A DNA stretch of 64,000 bases from Pseudomonas putida (lineage in GTDB: Bacteria > Pseudomonadota > Gammaproteobacteria > Pseudomonadales > Pseudomonadaceae): positions 62,001 through 126,000 of the forward strand of contig NZ_JANHLK010000011.1 of the NCBI RefSeq assembly GCF_028682635.1, read 5' to 3'. Of the stretch, positions 29,374 through 37,333 are shown piece by piece. The notes under the pieces are model-generated. The model was not told the DNA's origin. It did no database searches and saw nothing but the letters and a program-made list of their open reading frames with translations. The position numbers were made by a program, and so were the translations under genes. Each line of letters begins with the position of its first letter. Positions within the stretch are counted from its first letter, which is position 1.

Positions 29374-29997
29374 GTGCCCAGCATCTACCAGATCAAACCC
29401 GCGTTCCAAAACCTCCTGCGCCCCCTGGTCCAGCGCCTGTTCGACAACGGCACCACCGCCAACCAGATCACCCTGATCGCGGGCATCGGCTCAATCCTTG
29501 TGGGCGCCGTGATCGCAGGCTTCGTGCATCACCCCTGGATCTTTGCACTGGTACCCATCTGGATGATCGTGCGCATGGCGCTCAACGCCATCGACGGCAT
29601 GCTGGCTCGGGAATTCAACCAGCAGTCGCGTTTGGGGGCGTATTTGAATGAGCTGTGCGACATCACTGCCGACTGCGCCCTGATCCTGCCGTTCGCCCTG
29701 CTGCCCGGCGTCAGCCTGTGGCTGGTGTTGCTGGTGGCGCTGCTCGCCTTGTTCAGCGAGTACAGCGGCGTGCTGGGGCCGATGGTCGGGGCTTCGCGGC
29801 GCTATGACGGGCCCATGGGCAAAAGTGACCGGGCGTTTGTCCTGGGGGTGGTGGCCGCTGGCATCGTACCGGGCTGGATCGGCGCGTTCTGGATCAACAC
29901 GGTGTTCGCGATCATCGCGATGCTGCTGGTTTATACCTTGATCAACCGGGTCCGCCAGGGCCTCAGGGAAGCACAAATTGACAGCTCTTCAGCCTAA
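29374..29997 (+). CDS. CDP-alcohol phosphatidyltransferase family protein (YnbA-like)
   Basis: Polytopic membrane enzyme of 207 residues expected to move a phosphatidyl group from CDP-diacylglycerol to an alcohol. The signature region is NAIDGMLAREFNQQSRLGAY then LNELCD. Compared with the canonical D-x2-DG-x2-AR-x8-G-x3-D-x3-D, the first and third Asp are Asn here. From memory E. coli YnbA carries the same changes and a similar start (YQIKPxFQxLLRP), so this is a subfamily trait. The GTG at 29374 is the start. It is the first gene of a six-gene run that also has YnbB-, YnbC- and YnbD-like members. Acceptor unknown. Confidence 0.88.
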   Translation: MPSIYQIKPAFQNLLRPLVQRLFDNGTTANQITLIAGIGSILVGAVIAGFVHHPWIFALVPIWMIVRMALNAIDGMLAREFNQQSRLGAYLNELCDITADCALILPFALLPGVSLWLVLLVALLALFSEYSGVLGPMVGASRRYDGPMGKSDRAFVLGVVAAGIVPGWIGAFWINTVFAIIAMLLVYTLINRVRQGLREAQIDSSSA

Positions 29998-30007
29998 GGA
30001 AATGGCA

Positions 30008-31762
30008 ATGCGCGAAGCACAACAACAGACATTCACCACCCACGATGACGTGCAACTGTTCTACCGACACTGGCCCGGCACCCCGGAACCTGGGGAGCCG
30101 CGCAAGGCCGTGCTGCTGTTTCACCGCGGCCACGAACACTCCGGGCGCATTGCCCATCTGGTGGATGAACTGGACCTGCCCGGTTTTGACTTCTTCGCCT
30201 GGGATGCCCGGGGCCATGGCCTCTCGCCGGGCGCCCGGGGCGACAGCCCCGGTTTTGCCACCAGCGTGCGGGACGTGCAGACTTTCTGTGAGCACCTGGG
30301 CGCGACCTATCAGATCGACGAAGAAAATATCGCGGTGATCGCGCAAAGCGTCGGCGCGGTGATCGTCGCCACGTGGGCCCACGATTACGCGCCGCGCATC
30401 CGAGCGCTGGTGCTGGCGTCGCCGGCGTTCAAGGTCAAGCTCTACGTGCCCTTCGCCCGCCAGGGGTTGGCGCTGATGCGCCGGTGGCGCGGCAATTTTT
30501 TCGTCAACAGCTACGTCAAGGCGCGCTTTCTCAGCCACGACCCGCAACGCGTCGCCAGCTACGACAGCGATCCGCTGATCACCAAGGCCATTTCAGTCAA
30601 TGTCCTGCTCGGTCTCTACGAGGCCGCCGGACGGGTCGTGGCCGATGCCCAGGCCATAACAATACCCACCCAGCTGTTGATCTCCGGTGCCGACTTCGTC
30701 GTGCATCGCCAACCTCAGGAACAGTTCTTCGAGCGCCTGGGCAGCCTGCGCAAGGAAAAACACATCCTGCCGGGGTTCTTCCACGACACCCTGGGCGAAA
30801 AGAACCGCGGGCACGCCGTCGCCAGCGCACGTCGCTTCATCCAGCAGAACTTCGCACAGCCGAGCGAACGCACCAGCCTGCTGAATGCCGATCGCCTGGG
30901 CCTGACCTGCGCCGAATCCGAATCACTGGCCGCGCCGCTGCCGCACAACTCACTGCGCGACCTGTATTGGCGCATGACCCGCGCCAGCATGCGCCTGGGC
31001 AGCCAACTGTCGTCCGGGATCAAGCTGGGGTTCGACACCGGCTTCGACTCCGGCAGCACCCTGGACTACGTCTACCGCAACACAGCCACGGGCAAGTCGG
31101 GTGTCGGCCGCCTGATCGACCGCAATTACCTCGATTCCATCGGCTGGCGCGGCATTCGCCAACGCAAGCTGCACGTCGAAGAACTGCTGCGCCTGGCGAT
31201 GCAGCAATTGCGCGACCAGGGCCGCGAAGTGCGCATCGTCGACATCGCCGCCGGCCACGGACGCTACATTCTCGAAGCCCTTCAGGGCGTCAGCCCGTTA
31301 CCCGAGTCGATCCTGTTGCGCGACTACAGCGACATCAACGTGCGCGACGGCAGCGCGCTGATCCGCGAGAAAGGCCTGGAAGGGATCGCACAATTCGTCA
31401 AGGGCGACGCCTTCGACCGTGCCGACCTGGCTGCGCTGCAACCCAAGCCGACCCTGGCGGTGGTCTCCGGTCTGTACGAGCTGTTCGCAGACAACCAGAT
31501 GGTCGCGGCTTCCCTAGCTGGCCTGGCCGAAGCCGTGGAGCCGGGCGGATACCTGGTCTATACCGGTCAACCCTGGCATCCGCAACTGGAACTGATCGCC
31601 CGCGCCTTGACCAGCCACCGTGAAGGCCAGGCCTGGGTCATGCGCCGGCGCACCCAGGTGGAAACGGACCAACGGGTGGAGGCCGCCGGTTTTCGCAAGG
31701 TCAGCATGCGCGTCGACGAGTGGGGCATTTTCAGCGTGGCTCTCGCGCAACGGGTGTCTTGA
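30008..31762 (+). CDS. Alpha/beta hydrolase-methyltransferase fusion (YnbC-like)
   Basis: A 584-residue two-domain protein. Residues 1-285 form a serine alpha/beta hydrolase of the monoacylglycerol-lipase type: LLFHRGHEHSGRIAHLVDEL near the oxyanion site, WDARGHGLSPG, and AQSVGAVIVATW around the nucleophile Ser. The C-terminal 240 residues hold a SAM-dependent methyltransferase fold (VRIVDIAAGHGRYILEAL, SILLRDYSDINVRDG, PTLAVVSGLYELFADN). I use the ATG at 30008, which has AAGGA seven bases upstream; an ATG at 30002 is too close to that site. E. coli YnbC has the same fusion, as I recall. The TGA overlaps the next gene's ATG. Substrate unknown, probably a lipid. Confidence 0.88.
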   Translation: MREAQQQTFTTHDDVQLFYRHWPGTPEPGEPRKAVLLFHRGHEHSGRIAHLVDELDLPGFDFFAWDARGHGLSPGARGDSPGFATSVRDVQTFCEHLGATYQIDEENIAVIAQSVGAVIVATWAHDYAPRIRALVLASPAFKVKLYVPFARQGLALMRRWRGNFFVNSYVKARFLSHDPQRVASYDSDPLITKAISVNVLLGLYEAAGRVVADAQAITIPTQLLISGADFVVHRQPQEQFFERLGSLRKEKHILPGFFHDTLGEKNRGHAVASARRFIQQNFAQPSERTSLLNADRLGLTCAESESLAAPLPHNSLRDLYWRMTRASMRLGSQLSSGIKLGFDTGFDSGSTLDYVYRNTATGKSGVGRLIDRNYLDSIGWRGIRQRKLHVEELLRLAMQQLRDQGREVRIVDIAAGHGRYILEALQGVSPLPESILLRDYSDINVRDGSALIREKGLEGIAQFVKGDAFDRADLAALQPKPTLAVVSGLYELFADNQMVAASLAGLAEAVEPGGYLVYTGQPWHPQLELIARALTSHREGQAWVMRRRTQVETDQRVEAAGFRKVSMRVDEWGIFSVALAQRVS

Positions 31763-33105
31763 TGCTGCGCAACACGACGACGACACGCGAACCCGGTTTG
31801 CTCAAACCTGCGCTGCTCTGGCTGCTGCTCCTGGCGCCGTTGTTCTTCGGCACCTACGGGTTTGCCACCTGGTTCACCACCCAGCGCGACGATGTCGGCA
31901 GCCTGGTATTCGGCTGGGAAAACCACATGCCGTTCTGGGCCTGGACCATCGTCCCCTACTGGTCCATCGACTTGCTGTACGGCCTATCCCTGCTGCTGCC
32001 CGACAGTCGCCAGGAACTCAAGCGCCACGCCTTGCGCCTGCTGACCGCGCAACTCATTGCGGTCAGCTGTTTCCTGATCTGGCCGTTGCGCTTCACCTTC
32101 GCCCGGCCGGAACTTGACGGCGTATTCGGCTGGCTGTTCGATGTCCTGGCAGGCTTTGACAAGCCATTCAATCAGGCGCCATCCCTGCACATCGCCTTGC
32201 TGGTGATCCTGTGGACTTGCTACCACCGGCACTTGCAGGGCCTCTGGCGCGGATTGATGCATGCCTGGTTCATCCTCATCGGGATCTCGGTGCTGACCAC
32301 TTACCAGCACCACTTCATCGATCTGCCGACCGGCGTGCTGCTTGGCTGGCTGTGTGTCTGGCTGTGGCCGCTGGAGCGACCTGGCCCTTTGCAGCGCGCC
32401 CGACTGGCAACCGGGCAAAAACGCTGGCAACTGGCGCTGTATTACCTGGTGGGGGCTGCTGCTTTTGCCGTCCCGGCCTTCAGCTTCGGGGGCATCTGGC
32501 TGTGGCTGACCTGGCCTGCATCGGCCTTGCTGCTGGTGGCGCTCAATTACGCCGTGCTGGGTGCAGAAGGTTTTCAGAAAGGCGCCGATGGACGCCTGTC
32601 CCCTGCCGCACGCTGGTTGATGGCGCCCTACCTGGCTGCCGCCTGGCTCAATTCGCGCCTGTGGACGCGCAACAATCCACTACCGGACCAGGTAATCGAT
32701 GACGTCTGGCTCGGACGCATACCGACTGGCCGGGAACTCAAGGGCAGCCCCTTCAGTGCCGTGTTCGACCTGTGTGCCGAACTGTCGCTCGATCCTGGCA
32801 GCGTCGCCTATCGCACGCTACCGGTGCTGGACTTGACCACCCCCACCCCCTTGCAATGCCAGGAAGCCGCGCTGGCCATCGAAAGCCTGCGCCAGCACGG
32901 GCCGCTACTGGTCTGCTGCGCCTTGGGCTATTCGCGCAGCGCCACCGCAGTCGCCGCCTGGCTGCTGCACACCGGGCGGGCCAGCAGTGTCGCCGAAGCC
33001 TTTTTGGTGATCCAGCGCGCACGCCCGGGGATTGTTCTGGGTCTCCTGCACCGAGAGGCGCTGGAGCCGCTGGCGACCAGCATGGAGAAGAAAGGTGTCC
33101 ATTGA
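31762..33105 (+). CDS. PAP2-type membrane phosphatase fused to dual-specificity phosphatase (YnbD-like)
   Basis: A 447-residue inner-membrane protein. The N-terminal 300 residues carry several membrane helices and a PAP2-like motif (APSLHIALLVIL, then TTYQHHFIDLPTGVLLG). The C-terminal part is a cytoplasmic dual-specificity phosphatase: DDVWLGRIPTGRELK, and the P-loop LLVCCALGYSRSATAVAAW gives C-x5-R, with Cys where the usual preceding His would be. The start overlaps the upstream stop (TGATG). E. coli YnbD has the same layout from memory. It probably removes phosphate from a lipid intermediate made by the neighbours. Confidence 0.87.
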   Translation: MLRNTTTTREPGLLKPALLWLLLLAPLFFGTYGFATWFTTQRDDVGSLVFGWENHMPFWAWTIVPYWSIDLLYGLSLLLPDSRQELKRHALRLLTAQLIAVSCFLIWPLRFTFARPELDGVFGWLFDVLAGFDKPFNQAPSLHIALLVILWTCYHRHLQGLWRGLMHAWFILIGISVLTTYQHHFIDLPTGVLLGWLCVWLWPLERPGPLQRARLATGQKRWQLALYYLVGAAAFAVPAFSFGGIWLWLTWPASALLLVALNYAVLGAEGFQKGADGRLSPAARWLMAPYLAAAWLNSRLWTRNNPLPDQVIDDVWLGRIPTGRELKGSPFSAVFDLCAELSLDPGSVAYRTLPVLDLTTPTPLQCQEAALAIESLRQHGPLLVCCALGYSRSATAVAAWLLHTGRASSVAEAFLVIQRARPGIVLGLLHREALEPLATSMEKKGVH

Positions 33106-33106
33106 T

Positions 33107-33550
33107 ATGCAACTGCAGGTGACAGCCAGTCTGTTGCGCCGTGGCGACTCCCTGGATCGATTGTCCAGCGGCCTCACCCTGCTCGGCGCCCTGCTCGGCC
33201 TGGGCCAGTACCTGATGCCCGGCCCGGGGTTGTGGAGCCTGGCCTGCAGCGGCGGACTACTGGTGCTCGGCCTGTGGCAAAAATACTGGGCACTGCGGGT
33301 AGCCTTCGACGCCGATCTGTTCCGCCATCTGGCCGACCGTGCCGAAGACTTGCCCCAGCGCACCCAAGACCTGGACCAGGCGCTGACGGCCCTGGGCCTG
33401 CAACCTGCCGAGCGCGGCGGCCGCCCCTGGAGCGAACGCATCGCCGGCGCCTTGAAACTGTTACGACGCCAGGCATTGCTGGTGGCGGCCCAACTGTTGT
33501 TGACCCTGGTGTTCATCCTGGCCAACCCCTGGCTGGCCTATGCCGAATAA
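33107..33550 (+). CDS. Small membrane protein of the lipid cluster, function unknown
   Basis: A 147-residue protein not recognised by family. Two hydrophobic stretches near the N-terminus (LSSGLTLLGALLGLGQYLM, GLWSLACSGGLLVLGLW) and one at the C-terminus (ALLVAAQLLLTLVFILANPWLA) suggest three membrane helices around a cytoplasmic loop of about 60 residues (DADLFRHLADRAEDLPQRTQDLDQ). The ATG at 33107 follows the phosphatase stop at once; a GTG at 33095 is an alternative. It ends nine bases before the acyltransferase gene. Its conserved slot suggests an accessory subunit. Confidence 0.75.
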   Translation: MQLQVTASLLRRGDSLDRLSSGLTLLGALLGLGQYLMPGPGLWSLACSGGLLVLGLWQKYWALRVAFDADLFRHLADRAEDLPQRTQDLDQALTALGLQPAERGGRPWSERIAGALKLLRRQALLVAAQLLLTLVFILANPWLAYAE

Positions 33551-33559
33551 GGAGCTCTC

Positions 33560-34180
33560 ATGCTGGAACCCGTGGTTGCCACCCTCATCACCTCGGCCGC
33601 GCGCCTGCTCACCGGAGCGCGCAGCCTTTGGCTCGGTTGTGCGCCGCAACCGGTACAGCGCATCTATTTCGCCAACCACAGCAGTCATGGCGATTTCGTC
33701 CTGCTGTGGGCCTCCCTGCCGCCGACCTTGCGCCGCATCACGCGACCGGTTGCCGGTGCGGATTACTGGCTCAAGAGCCCCCTGCGCCGGTACATTATCA
33801 ACCAGGTGTTCAACGGCGTGCTGATTGACCGCGAGCGCAAGGACAGTACCGACAATCCCTTGCAGCCGATGTTCGACGCCCTGGAGCGCGGCGATTCGCT
33901 GATCCTTTTTCCGGAAGGCACCCGCAATCCCGAAGACGGCCTATTGCCCTTCAAGAGCGGGCTGTATCACCTGGCAAAGCAGTATCCCCAGGCGCAGGTA
34001 ATCCCGGTGTGGATCGCCAACCTCAACCGCGTCATGCCCAAGGGTCGCGTGCTGCCACTGCCGCTGTTATGCACCATCAGCTTTGGTGCCGCGCTGGCCA
34101 TCGACGAAGACGAAAGCAAGGCGCAGTTCCTCGAACGCAGTCGCGAAGCGCTGCTGAGCCTGGCCGGGGAGCATGCCTGA
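33560..34180 (+). CDS. PlsC-type 1-acyl-sn-glycerol-3-phosphate acyltransferase family protein
   Basis: A 206-residue acyltransferase. The two core motifs are intact: NHSSHGD (NHx4D, catalytic His and Asp, about residue 39) and FPEGTRNPEDG (substrate binding, about 116). GVLIDRERKDSTDNP corresponds to the middle motif. An AAGGAG site precedes the ATG at 33560. The protein is smaller than the housekeeping PlsC and has little membrane anchoring. In context it could supply or remodel the acyl chains of the cluster's lipid product. Confidence 0.9.
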   Translation: MLEPVVATLITSAARLLTGARSLWLGCAPQPVQRIYFANHSSHGDFVLLWASLPPTLRRITRPVAGADYWLKSPLRRYIINQVFNGVLIDRERKDSTDNPLQPMFDALERGDSLILFPEGTRNPEDGLLPFKSGLYHLAKQYPQAQVIPVWIANLNRVMPKGRVLPLPLLCTISFGAALAIDEDESKAQFLERSREALLSLAGEHA

Positions 34181-34181
34181 C

Positions 34182-35114
34182 ATGGACAGACAGACCTTGA
34201 TGTTGTTCGCCGGGATTGGCGCGTTCCTGCTGCTGGCCTCGATCATCGGCCTGGTGCTCAAGCGCCGCACCCGCGGTACCGACAACCCGGTGATCGACAA
34301 CCTCAACGCGCGGATCAACGCCTGGTGGGTGATGGTGCTGGTGATCGGGGTCGCCTTCTGGCTCGGCACCGGCGCGGTGATCCTGCTGTTCTACACCGTG
34401 TCGTTCTACGCCCTGCGCGAATTCCTGACCCTCACGCCCACCCGCCGCAGCGACTACCCGGCATTGGTCGCGGCCTTCTACCTGGCGCTGCCGCTGCAGT
34501 ACCTGTTGATCTACTACGACTGGTACGGGCTGTTTTCGATCTTCATTCCGGTCTACGTGTTCTTGCTCCTGCCGATCCTCGCGTCCCTGGGCGGCGACAG
34601 CACGCACTTCCTCGAGCGCGCCTCGAAAGTCCAGTGGGGCCTGATGATCGCGGTGTTCTGCGTCTCCCATGTGCCCGCCCTGCTGACGTTGGACATCGTC
34701 GGGTATGAGGGACGAAACCTGCTGTTGATCGCCTATCTGGTGATCGTGGTGCAGATGTCGGATGTGCTGCAGTACGTGTGCGGCAAATTGTTCGGCAAAC
34801 GCAAGATCGCCCCGAACCTGTCGCCCTCCAAGACCCTGGAAGGGTTTGTCGGCGGCATTGTCCTGGCCTCGCTGATCGGCTGTGCCTTGTGGTGGATCAC
34901 GCCGTTCACCCCCTGGCAGTCACTGGTCATCGCCCTGCTGATCAACTTGCTGGGGTTCGCCGGCGGCATCGTCATGTCGGCGATCAAGCGCGACCGTGGC
35001 GTCAAGGACTGGGGGCACATGATCGAAGGCCATGGCGGCATGCTCGATCGACTGGACTCGGTGTGCTTTGCGGCGCCGATCTTCTTCCATCTGGTGCGCT
35101 ATGGCTGGACTTGA
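34182..35114 (+). CDS. Phosphatidate cytidylyltransferase, CdsA family (YnbB-like)
   Basis: A 310-residue multi-span membrane enzyme making CDP-diacylglycerol from phosphatidate and CTP. The CDS family signature is present near the C-terminus as SAIKRDRGVKDWGHMIEGHG followed by GMLDRLDS. Upstream, DVLQYVCGKLFGKRKIAPNLSPSKTLEGFVGG is the other conserved block. The ATG at 34182 is ten bases after GGGGAG; an ATG at 34173 overlaps plsC and is too close to that site. This is probably a second, dedicated CdsA feeding the YnbA-like enzyme. A terminator follows. Confidence 0.9.
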   Translation: MDRQTLMLFAGIGAFLLLASIIGLVLKRRTRGTDNPVIDNLNARINAWWVMVLVIGVAFWLGTGAVILLFYTVSFYALREFLTLTPTRRSDYPALVAAFYLALPLQYLLIYYDWYGLFSIFIPVYVFLLLPILASLGGDSTHFLERASKVQWGLMIAVFCVSHVPALLTLDIVGYEGRNLLLIAYLVIVVQMSDVLQYVCGKLFGKRKIAPNLSPSKTLEGFVGGIVLASLIGCALWWITPFTPWQSLVIALLINLLGFAGGIVMSAIKRDRGVKDWGHMIEGHGGMLDRLDSVCFAAPIFFHLVRYGWT

Positions 35115-35134
35115 CCCCACCGAATCACGCCCAC

Positions 35135-35164
35135 AAAAAAGGGCGCCTGATGGCGCCCTTTTTC
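35135..35164. terminator. Bidirectional terminator between the lipid cluster and ibpA
   Basis: AAAAAAGGGCGCC - TGAT - GGCGCCCTTTTT is a self-complementary stem with A-tract and T-tract on either side. It serves both converging genes. Confidence 0.92.
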
Positions 35165-35173
35165 TGCTCTGGC

Positions 35174-35620
35174 TTAGTGTTGCAGAGCCGGTTTTTGCGT
35201 CCCGTTGATCGGGATGCGCTTGGCTTTCGCCTCTTCCGGAACCACCCGCAACAGGTCGATGCTCAACAGACCGTTGCGCAGGTCCGCGGCCTTGATCTCG
35301 ATGTGATCGGCCAGGCGGAACGACAGCTTGAACGCACGCTGGGCAATGCCCTGGTGCAGGAAGGTCACGCCCTCATTGGCGTCGCGTTTGCCACCACTGA
35401 TGGTCAGCACACCCTTCTCGACTTGCAGGTCCAGGTCTTCTTCCTGGAAACCGGCCGCCGCCACGACGATGCGGTATTGATCGTCGCCGTGTTTTTCAAC
35501 GTTGTAGGGTGGGTAGGTGCTGCCCGGCTCGTTGCGCAGCGCAGTTTCGAACAGGTCGTTGAAACGGTCGAAACCGACAGAGGAACGGAACAGTGGAGCC
35601 AGGGAAAATGCAGTACTCAT
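35174..35620 (-). CDS. ibpA: Small heat-shock protein, Hsp20/IbpA family
   Basis: ATP-independent holdase that binds aggregating proteins for later refolding by DnaK/ClpB. It has 148 residues. The N-terminal arm is SLAPLFRSSVGFDRFNDLFE, the alpha-crystallin domain runs about residues 38-128 (YPPYNVEKHGDDQYRIVVAAAGF to LLSIDLLRVVPEE), and a C-terminal IPI motif lies in KRIPING. Its upstream region carries a sigma-32 promoter and an RNA thermometer hairpin, described separately, matching heat induction. Confidence 0.96.
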   Translation of the reverse strand: MSTAFSLAPLFRSSVGFDRFNDLFETALRNEPGSTYPPYNVEKHGDDQYRIVVAAAGFQEEDLDLQVEKGVLTISGGKRDANEGVTFLHQGIAQRAFKLSFRLADHIEIKAADLRNGLLSIDLLRVVPEEAKAKRIPINGTQKPALQH

Positions 35621-35688
35621 GGTTCAAATCTCCTGAAAACAATCAGCAAGGTTTTTTGTCTCCGCGACCCGAATTCGGCATCGCGTAA
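35621..35688 (-). ncRNA. ROSE-type RNA thermometer in the ibpA leader
   Basis: The leader of about 67 bases ends in a hairpin at 35630-35650 where CUUGCUGA pairs with UCAGGAG. Within it UUGCU faces the Shine-Dalgarno AGGA as U-A, U-G, bulged G, C-G, U-A. This is the hallmark of ROSE elements that melt at heat-shock temperature to free the ribosome site. ROSE-like thermometers are known on ibpA of other pseudomonads. Only the last hairpin was traced by eye. Confidence 0.8.
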
Positions 35689-35693
35689 CCCTT

Positions 35694-35721
35694 AGATAGG
35701 GACCGCTGAGTGCATTTCAAG
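35694..35721 (-). promoter_or_regulatory. Sigma-32 (RpoH) heat-shock promoter of ibpA
   Basis: On the minus strand CTTGAA (35721-35716) and CCCTATCT (35701-35694) are 14 bases apart, close to the RpoH consensus CTTGAAA-N11-16-CCCCATnT. A start site near 35687 would give a leader of about 67 bases. Confidence 0.82.
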
Positions 35722-35741
35722 AGATTTTTTGAAGATTTTTT

Positions 35742-36701
35742 TCAGGCCGCTTCAGCCACCTGGAGCCCCAGCAAACGCGACACCTGGTCCAGTTCCGTCT
35801 CACGGCGCAGCACGCTGAACAGCTCGACCGCCTCGGGATAGTTGCGCGTCAGCATGGCCAGCCATTGCTTCAGGCGACCGGGCGATTGACGCGCGGTCAT
35901 CTGCGCCTTGGCTTGCAGCCAGAAATCCTGGATCAATGGCAACAGCTCGGCCCAGGTCATCTCGACGACCTCTTCACCGGCCTTGGCCGCGACAATCTGC
36001 CGGGCCAGGTCGGGACGCGAGACCAGGCCGCGGCCGAGCATGATGTCTTCCACCCCACTGATTTCCCGGCAACGGCGCCAGTCTTCGACGCTCCAGATAT
36101 CGCCGTTGGCGAACACCGGCACCTTGACCACTTCCTGTACGCGCGGGATCCACTCCCAATGCGCCGGCGGCTTGTAGCCATCGACCTTGGTCCGGGCATG
36201 CACCACGATATGCTCGGCGCCGCCCTCGGCCAGCGCGGTGGCGCAGACCAGCGAACCGTCCGGGCTGTCGAAGCCCAGGCGCATCTTGGCGGTCACCGGA
36301 ATGTGCGCGGGCACGGCGCGTCGCACGTGCTCGACGATCTGGTTGAGCAGTTCGGGCTCCTTGAGCAACACCGCGCCGCCACGGGACTTGTTCACGGTCT
36401 TGGCCGGGCAGCCGAAGTTCAGGTCGATCACTTCAGAGCCCAGCTCGCAGGCCAGCGCGGCGTTTTCCGCCAGGCACACAGGATCCGAACCCAACAGCTG
36501 CACACGCAACGGCACACCGGAGGCCGTCCGGGCACCGTTGAGCAATTCCGGGCCGAATTTGTGGAAGTAGGCCGGCGTGAGCAACTGGTCGTTGACCCGA
36601 ATGAACTCGGTCACGCACCAGTCGATGCCACCCACTCGGGTCAATACGTCGCGCAGGATGTCGTCGACCAGCCCCTCCATGGGCGCCAGGGCAATTTGCA
36701 T
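35742..36701 (-). CDS. dusC: tRNA-dihydrouridine(16) synthase
   Basis: FMN enzyme reducing a tRNA uridine to dihydrouridine. It is a TIM barrel of 319 residues beginning [14 protein letters not shown] at the ATG at 36701; the longer frame upstream lacks a ribosome site. The catalytic Cys is in [29 protein letters not shown]-phosphate and RNA-contact blocks include [13 protein letters not shown] and [18 protein letters not shown] then [15 protein letters not shown]. The overall pattern matches DusC better than DusA or DusB, but the target position is an inference from family. Confidence 0.92.
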   Translation of the reverse strand: MQIALAPMEGLVDDILRDVLTRVGGIDWCVTEFIRVNDQLLTPAYFHKFGPELLNGARTASGVPLRVQLLGSDPVCLAENAALACELGSEVIDLNFGCPAKTVNKSRGGAVLLKEPELLNQIVEHVRRAVPAHIPVTAKMRLGFDSPDGSLVCATALAEGGAEHIVVHARTKVDGYKPPAHWEWIPRVQEVVKVPVFANGDIWSVEDWRRCREISGVEDIMLGRGLVSRPDLARQIVAAKAGEEVVEMTWAELLPLIQDFWLQAKAQMTARQSPGRLKQWLAMLTRNYPEAVELFSVLRRETELDQVSRLLGLQVAEAA

Positions 36702-36752
36702 GGGGAAAACACTACTCAAGGAAAAAACGTGCGGTAGTTTACCGGGTTTCAC

Positions 36753-36840
36753 CCCCCTGTAGGAGCTGCCGCAGGCTGCGATCTCTTGACTTTGATTTTA
36801 AGATCAAAAGATCGCAGCCTGCGGCAGCTCCTACAGGGGG
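36753..36840. repeat. Long palindromic repeat, CTGCCGCAGGCTGCGATC class
   Basis: cccctgtaggagctgccgca...ggctgcgatc mirrors gatcgcagcctgcggcagct...cctacaggggg around an AT-rich centre (tctcttgactttgattttaa). The same unit recurs at 39605-39694 and as a compact form at 48736-48772. It is a REPIN-like element between dusC and the thioesterase gene. Confidence 0.9.
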
Positions 36841-36846
36841 ATTGTG

Positions 36847-37284
36847 TCAGGCAGGGGTTTGGATAGCGGGGCCGTAGCCTTCGATGAACTCCGTCGGCAT
36901 GCGCTTGGGCTTGCCGCTGGACAGTTCGATGCAGACGAAGGTGGTCTGGGCGCGCAACAGAGTGGTGTTGTCGCTGGGACGCTTCAACTGGAAATGCCGG
37001 GTCATTTTCAGGCGCTGGTCCCAATCGACGATCCAGGTCGCCAATTGCAACTCGTCGCCTTCATAGGCAGCCGCCAGGTAATCGATCTCGTGGCGCACCA
37101 CCGCCATCGCCCGGTCCAGGCGCCGATACTCGACCAGATCCAGGCCCAGGCGCTGGGAGTGGCGCCACGCACAGCGTTCGAGCCAGGTCACGTACACCGC
37201 GTTATTGGCGTGCCCCAGCCCATCGATGTCCTCGGCACCCACTTGCAGATCAATGATAAACGGCGTTGCCCGATCCCAGCCCAT
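36847..37284 (-). CDS. Acyl-CoA thioesterase, 4HBT hotdog family
   Basis: A 145-residue hotdog-fold thioesterase. The active-site block DIDGLGHANNAVYVTWLERC is typical of the 4HBT group with the catalytic Asp in the first part. I use the ATG at 37284 (MGWDRATPFIIDL), which puts the start just before the first strand; the open frame upstream has no supporting signals. Other hallmarks are VVRHEIDYLAAAYEGDEL and QTTFVCIELSSGKPKRMP. Substrate not clear; similar proteins hydrolyse acyl-CoA. Confidence 0.88.
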   Translation of the reverse strand: MGWDRATPFIIDLQVGAEDIDGLGHANNAVYVTWLERCAWRHSQRLGLDLVEYRRLDRAMAVVRHEIDYLAAAYEGDELQLATWIVDWDQRLKMTRHFQLKRPSDNTTLLRAQTTFVCIELSSGKPKRMPTEFIEGYGPAIQTPA

Positions 37285-37333
37285 GCCCCACTCCCCGGTC
37301 AGATTGATTCGACCGGGGCAGTGTAACGGATGC

